Position numbers and translations under genes: made by a program. A stretch of DNA of 64,000 nucleotides from Arthrobacter sp. OV608 (GTDB lineage: Bacteria > Actinomycetota > Actinomycetes > Actinomycetales > Micrococcaceae). The notes beneath the pieces were generated by a model. It was not told where the DNA came from. It saw only the letters and a program-made list of their open reading frames with translations, and did no database searches. Position 1 is the stretch's first letter. Each line of letters begins with the position of its first letter. The stretch is from positions 124,001 through 188,000 of the forward strand of contig FOEZ01000004.1 of assembly GCA_900110595.1 (NCBI GenBank), in the 5' to 3' direction. This document shows, piece by piece, positions 34,758 through 44,087 of the stretch.

Positions 34758-34935
34758 CGGTCCCGCCTTACTGTTTCATGGTGGATTCGGCTTCCATGTG
34801 CTGCGGGAGAGTGCAGCTGCACCGTCCCCGCCCCCAAAAGTATCATTCAGTTCAATGGCGGACTCCGGGGCTTGCCGGACGGCGCGGCCTACAACGCTGC
34901 AAAAATCTGTTATCCCGGGCCTAGGATTGATCATC

Positions 34936-36159
34936 GTGACCATTCCCAGCAATCCGGGCGATCTGTTGAGCCGCCGCCGCAAACTCCTGTATATCCTCCT
35001 GCTCGGCGCCCTGACTGCCCTGGGTCCGTTCACGATCGACCTTTATCTTCCAGCCTTTCCCGCCCTCGAGGCGAGCCTGGGCGTCACCGAAGCCCAGGTC
35101 CAGCTGACACTGGCCGGGACCACGGTGGGTTTTGCCTTCGGCCAGCTCGTGGTGGGGCCATTCAGCGACAAGGTGGGCCGGCGGATGCCGCTGATCCTGG
35201 CGACGGCACTGCATATTGCGGCGTCGCTTGGCGCCGCGCTGTCCACCGACATCACTACCCTGGGTATCTTCCGCGTCTTGATGGGTGTGGGGGCAGCCGG
35301 CGGAGGCGTGGTGGCCATGGCGATGGTGCGGGACCTCTTCTCCGGTTACGCCATGGTCAAGATGTTTTCGCGTATGTCCCTGGTCAATGGGCTGGCACCG
35401 ATCCTGGCTCCCGTGATCGGTTCACAGCTGCTCCTGGTGATGGCCTGGCCGGGGATCTTTGTGTTCCTTGCCTCATACGGCACCCTGGTCATTGTCGCCG
35501 CCCTGTTCCTGGTCCGCGAGACGCTGCCCCCGGAAAAGCGCCGGCAGAGCGGCATGACAATGCGCCAGCGCTACGGCATCCTGTTCAGTGACAGGATCTT
35601 TGTTGGCCTGCTGATGGTGGCCGGCCTGAACTTCGGCGGGCTGTTCACTTACCTCTCGGCTTCCCCCTTCCTGTTCCAGGACGTGTTTGGCTTCTCAGCA
35701 CAGGAGTACGGCCTGCTTTTCGGCATCAATTCACTGGGCATCGTGGCCGGCATCCAGACCAGCTCCCGCCTCATCCGGCGGGTGCCGCCGCAGTGGATCC
35801 TTGCCGGAGCCACCGCCTGGACCTTCCTCATGGCACTGCTGATCGTGGTGTTCGACCAGCTTGGGCTGGGACTGTGGGGCGTTATGGTCCCCCTGTGGTT
35901 CTACATCATGGGCACCGGCTTTATGTTCCCCTGCGTCCAGGTCCTCGCCCTGGCCGGCCATGCGGGCCAGGCCGGCACTGCCGCCTCGCTGCTGGGTGCC
36001 GCGACCTTCCTGACCGCCGGCCTCATCTCGCCGGTGGTCGGCTGGCTGGGCATCACCAGCGCCACCCCGATGGGCGCCGTCCAGGCCGCCTGCATCCTGC
36101 TGGCCATCGCGGCTTTGTGGCTCGTGGTCCGGCCGCGGACCGTCCCATCCATCCACTGA
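34936..36159 (+). CDS. MFS multidrug efflux transporter, Bcr/CflA type
   Basis: 407 residues, 12 helices. It has the Bcr/CflA signature: FTIDLYLPAFPALEASLGV, TLAGTTVGFAFGQLVVGPFSD and GRRMPLILAT. The helix 4-5 region (RVLMGVGAAGGGVVAMAMVRDLF) also fits. GTG at 34936 is chosen because it begins right before the first basic stretch (LLSRRRKLL); the frame is open further upstream, but that part does not look like protein. No linked regulator is seen. Confidence 0.88.
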   Translation: MTIPSNPGDLLSRRRKLLYILLLGALTALGPFTIDLYLPAFPALEASLGVTEAQVQLTLAGTTVGFAFGQLVVGPFSDKVGRRMPLILATALHIAASLGAALSTDITTLGIFRVLMGVGAAGGGVVAMAMVRDLFSGYAMVKMFSRMSLVNGLAPILAPVIGSQLLLVMAWPGIFVFLASYGTLVIVAALFLVRETLPPEKRRQSGMTMRQRYGILFSDRIFVGLLMVAGLNFGGLFTYLSASPFLFQDVFGFSAQEYGLLFGINSLGIVAGIQTSSRLIRRVPPQWILAGATAWTFLMALLIVVFDQLGLGLWGVMVPLWFYIMGTGFMFPCVQVLALAGHAGQAGTAASLLGAATFLTAGLISPVVGWLGITSATPMGAVQAACILLAIAALWLVVRPRTVPSIH

Positions 36160-36176
36160 CTGCCGATGCCCTCCTG

Positions 36177-36371
36177 ATGCCAAAGAAACCTGCCAGGCGC
36201 AAGCCGCACCGGAACCGCCGGGGACTCTTCCTCGGGGCGGTGCTGGGCGCCGTCGTGGGCTATTTCGCGGGGCGCGCCCTGGGCAATCCCGCCATGGGCA
36301 TTGTGCTGGGCATGCTGGTTGGCTCCGCGTTGCTGTACCGGGTCAATCCGGGCCCCTGGAACCGCCCCTAG
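36177..36371 (+). CDS. Small membrane protein, unknown function
   Basis: 64 residues: a strongly basic start (MPKKPARRKPHRNRRG) followed by glycine-rich hydrophobic segments (FLGAVLGAVVGYFAGRALG and MGIVLGMLVGSALLY). It looks like a small glycine-zipper membrane protein. It starts 18 bases after the Bcr/CflA gene and may be translated with it. I do not recognise a named family. Confidence 0.6.
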   Translation: MPKKPARRKPHRNRRGLFLGAVLGAVVGYFAGRALGNPAMGIVLGMLVGSALLYRVNPGPWNRP

Positions 36372-36436
36372 GCCTTCTTTCGCGTCTGCGTGCCGGTACC
36401 GCGCCGTCTGCCGCTGAACGCCCCTCCCGCGATAAA

Positions 36437-36853
36437 ATGTTGTTTGTGCCAAGCTGGCAGGATCAACCGCAGCTCCCGGCCACGTGGCAACGGTGCGATA
36501 CCGGGATACTGCCACTGTGGTGGGAGCGGTTGTGTGCCCAGAGCGGCGAGCAGTCGGCCGCCCTCTATGCGGCGGGACTGTTCACCGAAGACCGCCGTCG
36601 GCCGATCGCCCAGTGGTACAACCCGGCTTTCAATGCAGCGCTCCTGGTGGCCCCCGAAACCTCTCCGGAATGGCCCGTTCAGAGGTTCGGCATCTTCTAT
36701 GCGCCGCCGGAAACAGGATTCGTGCGTGTCCATTCCGCACCCCACGAATGGAACCCGCGCCAGCCGCGCAAGTCCCCCACCGAAAAGGAGGCGTTCCTGG
36801 CCGCGATCGCGGAGGCAGAGCGCTTCCTGCAGGTGGAGATGGACTTTGTCTGA
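36437..36853 (+). CDS. Hypothetical protein, 138 residues
   Basis: A soluble protein with no membrane segment. It has several Trp and Tyr residues (WQDQPQL, WWERLC, PIAQWYNPAFNAALL) and ends in KEAFLAAIAEAERFLQVEM. It resembles short actinobacterial proteins of unknown function. A perfect terminator follows 9 bases after the stop, which supports it as a real gene. Confidence 0.6.
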   Translation: MLFVPSWQDQPQLPATWQRCDTGILPLWWERLCAQSGEQSAALYAAGLFTEDRRRPIAQWYNPAFNAALLVAPETSPEWPVQRFGIFYAPPETGFVRVHSAPHEWNPRQPRKSPTEKEAFLAAIAEAERFLQVEMDFV

Positions 36854-36861
36854 AAGAAAAA

Positions 36862-36898
36862 CCCCCGCTCCTTCCAAGGGAAGGAACGGGGATTTTTT
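36862..36898 (+). terminator. Intrinsic terminator between the 138-residue gene and tRNA-Asn
   Basis: CCCCGCTCCTTCC (36863-36875) pairs with GGAAGGAACGGGG (36879-36891) with one mismatch, then TTTTTT. An A run on the left makes it usable by the minus-strand tRNA transcript too. Confidence 0.85.
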
Positions 36899-36904
36899 GG
36901 GTTG

Positions 36905-36977
36905 CTCCTCCTGCTGGACTTGAACCAGCAACCCTTCGATTAACAGTCGAATGCTCTGCCAATTGAGCTAAGGAGGA
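36905..36977 (-). tRNA. tRNA-Asn (GUU), copy 1
   Basis: A 73-base cloverleaf with a TCCTCCT/AGGAGGA acceptor, discriminator G, and anticodon GTT in the loop CTGTTAA. The sequence is identical to copy 2 at 37103-37175. Confidence 0.93.
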
Positions 36978-37060
36978 ATGAAGCAGGTATGACATTAGCA
37001 AAGGATCGGCACCAATGTGAAATCGACGGTTTTGCGGGCCCACCAGCCGCATGCGGGCAT

Positions 37061-37097
37061 AAAAAATCCCCGCTCCGGGAAGCCCGGAGCGGGGATT
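37061..37097 (-). terminator. Terminator after tRNA-Asn copy 2
   Basis: AATCCCCGCTCCGGG (37065-37079) and its exact complement (37083-37097) form a 15-bp stem. On the minus strand it is followed by a T run. Confidence 0.85.
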
Positions 37098-37102
37098 GCG
37101 CG

Positions 37103-37175
37103 CTCCTCCTGCTGGACTTGAACCAGCAACCCTTCGATTAACAGTCGAATGCTCTGCCAATTGAGCTAAGGAGGA
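37103..37175 (-). tRNA. tRNA-Asn (GUU), copy 2
   Basis: Identical to the copy at 36905-36977. The two are 125 bases apart and each is followed by a hairpin carrying CCCCGCTCC, indicating a tandem duplication of the tRNA with its terminator. Confidence 0.93.
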
Positions 37176-37253
37176 ATGAAGCGGGTATTAGCCTAGCAAA
37201 CACCCGCCGTGGAAACGAAATCGAGGCAGGCCCCTACGGGTATGGGAGCCTTC

Positions 37254-39170
37254 CTACGCGTCAGCGCGCAGCGCACGGCGTTCCATTTCGAGCATCATCA
37301 GCTCCCGGTTGAGCCGCTGGTAGGTTTCAGGGTCGGCCGCCGGGTCCAGCCGCTGCAGCTGCCCCATCTTGTCCGCCTTGACCCTGGTGATCTGCAGCTC
37401 GAACAGCCGTGACAGGATGTCCCGGCAGTACTTCTGCACCGCCTCCTCAGTATTTGCCGGCAGCGGCACCACCGCCAGCTCGGAGACCAGGGGCCGCAGC
37501 GGTTCCGGAACTTCCTCCATCACGTGCTCCACCCAGCGCACCGGATCAACGGTGAGGCCCGGACCGGTGGCACGCATGGCATCGTGGACGGCCTGGAAGG
37601 CAGGGGTGGCGAAACGGGCGGCGGCGAAGCGCTCCCACACTCCGCCGGCCAGCAGGGCGGGTTCCTGGAGGGCCACTTCCAGCGCCTGGCGCTCCATGGA
37701 GGCCACGGGGTCCCGCGGGTCCGGCCGGTGGAAGGAGGGCACAGCGCCCGACGGCGGCCCTGCAGCTACGCCGGGTCCGCCCGGTTGGGCGGGGCGGGAG
37801 GCAGCCCCGGGGCCGGAAGCGGCAGGGCCGCCCTGGTCGCCCCGCTTCACCGCGGCAGTAACCAGGCGAAGCACCTCGTTGGGGTCCGGCATGCCCAGCC
37901 ACCCGGTCAGGGCCTGGCAATAGCCGGTACGGGTGGACGCGTCGCGGATGGCCGCAACCACGGGCACGGAGGCTTTCAAGCCCTGCACACGGCCTTCCAC
38001 GGTGTCCAGGTTGAACTGCTTGAGCGTGGTGCGGATGGCGAACTCAAACAGCGGCCGGCGGGACTGCACCAGGGCATGGACTGCCTCGTCACCTTTGCTT
38101 TGGCGCAGGTCGCAGGGATCCGCCCCTGTGGGCTCCACGGCCACGTACGTCTGGGCGGTGAACCGCTGGTCCTCCTCGAAGGCGCGCAGGGCCGCCTTCT
38201 GGCCGGCGGCGTCGCCGTCGAAGGTGAAGATGACCTCTCCCCCGGTGCCGTCGTCCGAAAGCAGCCGGCGGGCGATCTTGATGTGCTCGGTGCCGAACGC
38301 CGTGCCGCAGGTTGCCACCGCCGTCGTAATTCCCGCCAGGTGGCACGCCATGACGTCGGTGTAGCCCTCTACCACCACCAGCTGCCGGTCCTTGGCGATG
38401 TTCCGTTTGGCGAGATCGATCCCGTAGAGCACCTGCGATTTTTTGTACAGGGTGGTCTCGGGGGTGTTGAGGTACTTAGGGCCCTGGTCGTCCTCGTAGA
38501 GCTTGCGGGCGCCGAAGCCGATGGTGTCCCCCGCGATATCCCGGATGGGCCAGATCAGGCGTCCGCGGAAACGGTCGTAAATACCCCGGTTTCCTTCGGA
38601 AAACATCCCGGTGAGCTTCAGCTCGGCGTCCGTGAAACCGCGGCCGCGGAGGTGCTTGAGCAGCGCATCCCAGCCCTGTGGAGCGTAGCCCACGCCGAAC
38701 TGCTCGGCGGCGGCACGATCGAACCCGCGCCCGTGCAGGAAGGTGCGGGCCTCTGCGGCGCCAGGGGTAAGCAGCTGCGCCCGGAAGAATTCGTCCGCGA
38801 TCTTGTGGGCGTCCAGCAGCCGCTGCCGGCGCCCCACTTCCTCGCGGTTGGGGCCGGTGCCGCCGTCCTCATAGCGCAGCTCGTAGCCGATCCTGGCAGC
38901 GAGCTTCTCCACTGCTTCCTGGAAGGAGCTGTGGTCCTGCTTCTGCACAAAGGCGATGACGTCGCCATCCTCGCCACAGCCGAAGCAGTGGTAGCGGCCT
39001 ACCTGCGGGCGGACGGTGAAGGACGGCGAGCGCTCGTCATGGAAGGGGCACAGCCCCTTGAAGGTTCCCAGCCCGGCGCCCTTGAGCGTGACGTAGCCGT
39101 CAACCACTTCCTTGATGTCCGTGCGCTGGCGTACTTCGTCGATATCTTCACGTTTGATCAGCCCAGCCAC
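37254..39170 (-). CDS. dnaG: DNA primase
   Basis: Makes RNA primers for replication. 638 residues in the usual order. The N-terminal zinc finger (LCPFHDERSPSF, then HCFGCGEDGD) is about residues 40-65. The catalytic core has ARRLLSDDGTGG. The Toprim part has VVVEGYTDVMA and FTFDGDAAGQKA, and the C-terminal helicase-binding domain follows. A Gly/Pro-rich linker lies around residues 430-470. It is cotranscribed with dgt and dusB upstream (52-base gap from dgt). Confidence 0.97.
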   Translation of the reverse strand: MAGLIKREDIDEVRQRTDIKEVVDGYVTLKGAGLGTFKGLCPFHDERSPSFTVRPQVGRYHCFGCGEDGDVIAFVQKQDHSSFQEAVEKLAARIGYELRYEDGGTGPNREEVGRRQRLLDAHKIADEFFRAQLLTPGAAEARTFLHGRGFDRAAAEQFGVGYAPQGWDALLKHLRGRGFTDAELKLTGMFSEGNRGIYDRFRGRLIWPIRDIAGDTIGFGARKLYEDDQGPKYLNTPETTLYKKSQVLYGIDLAKRNIAKDRQLVVVEGYTDVMACHLAGITTAVATCGTAFGTEHIKIARRLLSDDGTGGEVIFTFDGDAAGQKAALRAFEEDQRFTAQTYVAVEPTGADPCDLRQSKGDEAVHALVQSRRPLFEFAIRTTLKQFNLDTVEGRVQGLKASVPVVAAIRDASTRTGYCQALTGWLGMPDPNEVLRLVTAAVKRGDQGGPAASGPGAASRPAQPGGPGVAAGPPSGAVPSFHRPDPRDPVASMERQALEVALQEPALLAGGVWERFAAARFATPAFQAVHDAMRATGPGLTVDPVRWVEHVMEEVPEPLRPLVSELAVVPLPANTEEAVQKYCRDILSRLFELQITRVKADKMGQLQRLDPAADPETYQRLNRELMMLEMERRALRADA

Positions 39171-39222
39171 AGAGCAATCCTAGCCCCGGGGTACGACGGC
39201 GGCCGGAACCCTGTGGCGACCC

Positions 39223-40512
39223 TCACCACAGCGACGGCAGGCTCCCCACCAGGCGTTCGTACATGGCCAGTGCCGAGCCGTCGGTGAGTGACGCCACCTG
39301 GTCGATGACCACGCGAAGGCGAGCTCCGTCGTCGGGCGCGTCCCGCCAGTCAGCGGCGAACATCGGCTCGAGATGCCGGTCCCCGGTGGCGCTCAGGGCC
39401 GTCACCAGGGCGTGGAGCACCTCGCGCTGGCGCTCGTAGATGGGCTGGCGGTGCTCGGTGGTCATCACGAAGGTGGTGGCCAGGCCCTTCATCACGGCGA
39501 TCTCCATCACCGTCTCGTCCGGAACCATGAGCTGGGCGTTGTATCGGGTCAGGTTCTCCGGACCGTATACCGCTCGGGTGGTTTCCAAGGCGCTCTGGCA
39601 GAACCGGCCGATCAGCTGGCTGGTCATGTTTTTCAGGGCGGCCATGGACTTGCGGCTGCCGTCCGCTTCCCGCACCCACACGTCCGTGGCCTCCAGCCGG
39701 GCCAGGGCGGCGTCGATCGCGGCGGGATCGTTGTGCGGCAGGTACCACTGCTTGGCGTAGCCCACCACCCGGGCGCGGTGGTCCGGGTTGTCCATCCAGC
39801 GCAGCTGGAAGTGGCCGGCCACGATGGCGTCCTCAACGTCGTGCACGGAATAGGAGATGTCATCGGCCAGGTCCATCACCTGGGCTTCCAGGCAGGACCG
39901 GCGCTCGGGGGCGCCCTCCCGGATCCAGTTGAAGATGGGCAGGTCGTCCTCATAGGCGCCGAACTTGCTGGTCCGCTGGCCATGGATCACGGGCGCTTCC
40001 AGCGCCGACCACGGGTACTTCGACGCCGCGTCCAGGCTTGCCCTCGTCAGGTTGAGTCCGGCGGGCTGGCCGTCGGGGGCGAGGACCTTGGGCTCGAGCC
40101 GGGTCAGGAGGCGCAGGGTCTGGGCATTGCCCTCGAAACCACCGATGGCGTGCGCCACCTCGTTCAGCGCCGATTCCCCGTTGTGCCCGAACGGCGGATG
40201 GCCGAGGTCGTGGCTGAGGCAGGCGGTGTCCACAACATCCGGGTCGCAGCCCAGGGCCCGGCCCAGCTCGCGGCCCACCTGGGCCACCTCGAGGCTGTGT
40301 GTGAGCCGGGTCCGGACAAAGTCGTCAGTGTCCGGGGCTACCACCTGGGTCTTGGCGCCGAGCCTGCGCAGCGCGGAGGAATGCAGCACCCGGGCGCGGT
40401 CCCGCTCGAAGTCGGAACGGTAGACGTTCTTGGTGGGCTCCTCCACCCAGCGGGCGGAATCGTTGCTGTCATAGCCCGGCAGCACGGGTGCGGCGGTGCG
40501 CGTCTCAGCCAC
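39223..40512 (-). CDS. dgt: Deoxyguanosinetriphosphate triphosphohydrolase (HD family)
   Basis: Cleaves dGTP to deoxyguanosine and triphosphate. 429 residues. The HD domain has SSALRRLGAKTQV, RTRLTHSLEVAQVGREL and ACLSHDLGHPPFGHNGE (the metal-binding His and HD). MDLADDISYSVHDVEDAI carries the last ligand. The start overlaps the dusB stop by 8 bases, so dusB-dgt-dnaG form one operon, a common actinobacterial order. Confidence 0.93.
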   Translation of the reverse strand: MAETRTAAPVLPGYDSNDSARWVEEPTKNVYRSDFERDRARVLHSSALRRLGAKTQVVAPDTDDFVRTRLTHSLEVAQVGRELGRALGCDPDVVDTACLSHDLGHPPFGHNGESALNEVAHAIGGFEGNAQTLRLLTRLEPKVLAPDGQPAGLNLTRASLDAASKYPWSALEAPVIHGQRTSKFGAYEDDLPIFNWIREGAPERRSCLEAQVMDLADDISYSVHDVEDAIVAGHFQLRWMDNPDHRARVVGYAKQWYLPHNDPAAIDAALARLEATDVWVREADGSRKSMAALKNMTSQLIGRFCQSALETTRAVYGPENLTRYNAQLMVPDETVMEIAVMKGLATTFVMTTEHRQPIYERQREVLHALVTALSATGDRHLEPMFAADWRDAPDDGARLRVVIDQVASLTDGSALAMYERLVGSLPSLW

Positions 40513-41683
40513 CGGAAACGTCCAGTTCCGCTGCGGAGATATCGGCGGACTGCGCCGCGTTCAGTGCACGGGACTCCAGCCAGTCCTTGGGCAGGGCCGG
40601 CCTCTTGGGGGACCCTGCACGGCCGCGCGGACCCTCGGCGTCAACGCCGGGATACGGCGACTCGAGGTCCAGTTCGGCCAGGGTGTCGCGCAGGACCTGG
40701 AGGCTGGTCACCAGCGCCAGGCGGGTACGCAGTTCACCGCCCACCACGTAGCCCTTGAAGTACCAGGCGATGTGCTTGCGGATCTCGCGCAGCGCCTTGC
40801 CCTCGTCACCGAAGGTCTCCACCATCAGTTCCGCGTGCCGGTAGACGCCCTCGGCCACCTGGCGCAGGTTGGGCCGGAAGCGGGTGTCGCTGCCTTCGAA
40901 GGCGGCCTGGAGGTCGCCGAACAACCAGGGCCGGCCCTGGCAGCCGCGGCCCACCACCACGCCGTCAACTCCCGTTTCGCGGACCATGCGGACCGCGTCC
41001 TCGGCGGACCAGATGTCGCCGTTGCCCAGCACCGGAATGTCGGGCAGGGCCTCGCGCAGGCGGGCGATGGCCGACCAGTCGGCCTGTCCCGAGTAGAACT
41101 GGGCGGCGGTCCGGCCGTGAAGGGCGACGGCGGCCACACCTGAATCGCGGGCGATGCGGCCGGCGTCGAGGTACGTGAGGTGGTCGTCGTCGATGCCCTT
41201 GCGCATCTTGATGGTCAGCGGGACGTTGCCCTTGGACGCTTCCTTGACGGCAGTCTGCACGATGGAGGTGAACAGGTCGATCTTCCAGGGCAGGGCGGAG
41301 CCGCCGCCGCGCCGGGTCACCTTGGGGACGGGGCAGCCGAAGTTCAGGTCGATGTGGTCCGCGCGGTTCTCCTCAACGAGCATTCGTACGGCGGCGCCGA
41401 CAGTGCCGGGGTCCACACCGTAGAGCTGGACGGAGCGGACCTTTTCGTCGTCGTCATGGGAGATGATGCGCAGGGATTCGGGGGTCCGCTCCACGAGGGC
41501 ACGGGACGTAACCATCTCCGCTACGTACATACCGCCGCCGTACTCGCGGCACAAACGGCGGAACGCCGAGTTGGTGATGCCGGCCATCGGCGCCAGGATC
41601 ACCGGGGTGTCCACGGTGATGGGGCCCAGCTTCAGGGGCGGGAGTTCCAGCTTGGGGGCGGGAGGAGTTGCTGCAACAGTCAC
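40505..41683 (-). CDS. dusB: tRNA-dihydrouridine synthase
   Basis: Reduces uridines in tRNA with FMN and NADPH. 392 residues. The TIM barrel begins VILAPMAGITNSAFRRLCREYGGG. The catalytic Cys is in LNFGCPVPKVTRRGGGSAL, FMN contacts are in LHGRTAAQFYSG and GNGDIWSAEDA, and GRGCQGRPWLF precedes the helical C-terminal RNA-binding domain. The DusB branch is inferred from overall similarity. Confidence 0.93.
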   Translation of the reverse strand: MTVAATPPAPKLELPPLKLGPITVDTPVILAPMAGITNSAFRRLCREYGGGMYVAEMVTSRALVERTPESLRIISHDDDEKVRSVQLYGVDPGTVGAAVRMLVEENRADHIDLNFGCPVPKVTRRGGGSALPWKIDLFTSIVQTAVKEASKGNVPLTIKMRKGIDDDHLTYLDAGRIARDSGVAAVALHGRTAAQFYSGQADWSAIARLREALPDIPVLGNGDIWSAEDAVRMVRETGVDGVVVGRGCQGRPWLFGDLQAAFEGSDTRFRPNLRQVAEGVYRHAELMVETFGDEGKALREIRKHIAWYFKGYVVGGELRTRLALVTSLQVLRDTLAELDLESPYPGVDAEGPRGRAGSPKRPALPKDWLESRALNAAQSADISAAELDVSGG

Positions 41684-41743
41684 CTGTCCATTGTTGCAAA
41701 GCCGGGCAAATCGTGGATTGTCGGTGGTACTTCGGGCCCTCTG

Positions 41744-43195
41744 TCAGTCCCGCTCGGCGGCCCTGCGGCCCCGGCGGGTCTGGAAAGCTGCGGCTGCGAG
41801 CGTACCGGTATCGGGGAGGTCGTCAGGGTTGACGGCGGGCGGGGTCATCGCATGCGTGGCTGCCCGTTCCCCGGCCGGCGCCCGTCCGCCGTCGTCTGCT
41901 GTATGTGTGCCGGACACCTGCAGCTCCACGGCCTGTGAACCTGTAGCCTTCACCACCAGCACCGCAATCAACGTGGTGACCGGGATGGCCAGGACCAGGC
42001 CGATGGAACCCACCAGGGTGCGGATGACCTCTTCGGAGAGTTCGGCGCTGGTGAGCGTGTCCGCGAGCGGGCGGTCGTAGAGCATCACGATGATGAGGAT
42101 CGGCAGGGCGGCGCCGGCGTAGGCGAACGCGATGGTGTACACGGTGGAAGCGATGTGGTCGCGGCCGATCCTCATGGCCGAGGTGAACAGTTTCCGGGCG
42201 CTGCTCTGCGGCGCAAGTTCGTAGAGTTCCCAGACGGCCGAGGACTGTGTGATGGTCACGTCGTTGAGGACACCCAGGCCGGAGATGATGAGTCCACACA
42301 GGATCACGCCCGAGATGGAGATATTGGCCGAGGTGTTCATCAGGGTGGTGGCGTCATGGTTGCCAACGCCCGCGAGGTTGGCAGCACCCGTGGCCCACGC
42401 GGCCAGCAGAGCTGTGATGGCCAGGCCGAAGATGGTGCCCAGGAGTGCAGTGGAGGTGCGAGCGGAGAATCCGTGGGCGAAGTACAGGACCCCGATCATA
42501 ATCACGGTGGATCCCACCAGTGCCAGCAGCAGCGGCGGCTTACCTTCCACCAGTCCCGGCAGCATAAAGCTGGCCAGCACGAAGTAGGCGCCGACCAGTC
42601 CGATCAGGGCACGCAGGCCGCGCCAGCGCGCGACGGCAATCACCACCGCCGCGTACAGCAGCGCGAGCAGGACGATCGGGAGGGTCCGGACGAAGTCCAC
42701 GAAGATATAGGCGGGCGAACCCTGTGAGGCGGAGGCACCTTGTGCGCTGGACAGGTTCAGGTAGCGGATCTGGTCTCCGGGCTTGACGCCGTGGGACTTG
42801 GCTACGTCCGGGTTGATGACCACCTTCACCGGGCTGCCGCCCTTGTCCGGTTCGGTGAAGGCAAACGTGCAGTCGGACCCCTGTCCTTGCTGGGCCTGTC
42901 CCTGCTGGCTTTGGGCCTGGTTCTGCTGGCTGACGCCCTGCATGCAGTTCTCGACCGCCACGCTCTGGATGGTTCCCGTGTCGAAGGTGACGCCCGGGGC
43001 CGCCGAATAAGGATTAGCCAGGGAAACGCCTTCCTTGCTTCCCGAGGGCCACAGCATCGCCATCCCGGCAAGCGTCAGCAGGGTCAGTGGGATCAACACT
43101 GCGGCCAGGATCCGGTTTGCCCGCCGCCTGGCGGCAATCGCCTCTGGTGTCGGCTCCGAATGGTCTGTAGAAGCGTGGGAGTGTCCGGACCCCAT
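41744..43195 (-). CDS. YibE/F-like membrane protein
   Basis: 483 residues. One N-terminal helix (ILAAVLIPLTLLTLAGMAMLW) is followed by a large outside domain (residues about 45-165, with a Gln-rich stretch at QQNQAQSQQGQ). Seven or eight helices follow with the YibE/F signature: LIISGLGVLNDVTITQSSAVWEL and STVYTIAFAYAGAALPILI. This family is unknown in function; a permease role has been suggested. It ends 60 bases before dusB on the same strand. Confidence 0.88.
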   Translation of the reverse strand: MGSGHSHASTDHSEPTPEAIAARRRANRILAAVLIPLTLLTLAGMAMLWPSGSKEGVSLANPYSAAPGVTFDTGTIQSVAVENCMQGVSQQNQAQSQQGQAQQGQGSDCTFAFTEPDKGGSPVKVVINPDVAKSHGVKPGDQIRYLNLSSAQGASASQGSPAYIFVDFVRTLPIVLLALLYAAVVIAVARWRGLRALIGLVGAYFVLASFMLPGLVEGKPPLLLALVGSTVIMIGVLYFAHGFSARTSTALLGTIFGLAITALLAAWATGAANLAGVGNHDATTLMNTSANISISGVILCGLIISGLGVLNDVTITQSSAVWELYELAPQSSARKLFTSAMRIGRDHIASTVYTIAFAYAGAALPILIIVMLYDRPLADTLTSAELSEEVIRTLVGSIGLVLAIPVTTLIAVLVVKATGSQAVELQVSGTHTADDGGRAPAGERAATHAMTPPAVNPDDLPDTGTLAAAAFQTRRGRRAAERD

Positions 43196-43249
43196 CAGCA
43201 GTAGAACCTCATACGTTGAACTCTACGTCCGGCACCGTAGGGTTGATAA

Positions 43250-44038
43250 ATGGATCGGCAGAACTGGGAGGTACCGGGCATGGCCAACCGCAGGACTGAG
43301 GAAAATGACGGCCTGAACCCGGCTGGAGCAGCCGCGGGAATGCTGCACCAGCCCGTGCTCAGCGTGCTTCCGTCGTCGGGTCCCACCCTGGGCATTGCCC
43401 TGGTGCTGCACGGCGGAAAGTCCCACAGCCGCGAGCCGGTGGAGGCCCGGCACCTGAGTCCCGCGCGGATGGTGCCTTTCGCCCGGCATCTCCACCGCGC
43501 GGGCCGACAGCACGGGCTTGCGGTGTGGTCCCTTCGAAACAGTGTGCGGGGCTGGAACGGGGAGGATATGACTCCCCTGCAGGACGCCCGCTGGGCCCTC
43601 AAGCAGATCAGCAGCGAGCACCCGGACGTCCCCGTGTTCCTGGTGGGCCATTCGATGGGCGGGCTGACGGCCGTCTGCGCCGCGGACCACCCGCAGGTTG
43701 CAGCCGTGGTGGCCCTGGCCCCGTGGCTCAGCCCCGGTACGCCGGTCTCCGGGGTGGCGGCCAAGAAGGTGCTGATCGTCCATGGGACCTTCGACCGTTG
43801 GACCAGCCCGTCGGCGTCGCTCGCTTTTGCACGGCGCGCGGCGGCCGGTGCCGCCTCGATGCAGTACGTGGCACTGAAGGGTGCCGGGCACTTTATGCTC
43901 CGCAAGATCAGGCTGTGGCACACGCTCTCCACCGGGTTTGTGCTGAAGGCCTTCAACGAAGCGGCGGGGACGGATGTGGCCCTGCCGCGCGGATTCAACC
44001 AGCTGCTGCCGGAATCGTCCGTGCAGGTGACCCTGTAA
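43250..44038 (+). CDS. Alpha/beta-hydrolase
   Basis: 262 residues. The nucleophile Ser is in FLVGHSMGGLTAV, the acid in IVHGTFDRWTSP and the His in GAGHFML, so the triad is complete. The oxyanion loop is LVLHGGKSHS. No signal peptide is visible. The gene diverges from the YibE/F gene and is followed 49 bases later by a PlsC-type acyltransferase, so lipid-related work is possible. Substrate unknown. Confidence 0.82.
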   Translation: MDRQNWEVPGMANRRTEENDGLNPAGAAAGMLHQPVLSVLPSSGPTLGIALVLHGGKSHSREPVEARHLSPARMVPFARHLHRAGRQHGLAVWSLRNSVRGWNGEDMTPLQDARWALKQISSEHPDVPVFLVGHSMGGLTAVCAADHPQVAAVVALAPWLSPGTPVSGVAAKKVLIVHGTFDRWTSPSASLAFARRAAAGAASMQYVALKGAGHFMLRKIRLWHTLSTGFVLKAFNEAAGTDVALPRGFNQLLPESSVQVTL

Positions 44039-44087
44039 GCACCCTGTCCGCCCTGCCTGCACCGGCGTCACGAACGAAAGGAACTCC

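Noticed and set aside
37524..39287. A 587-codon plus-strand frame opposite dnaG
   Set aside because: It is antisense to an intact primase gene with all motifs; there is no own start signal or family likeness.
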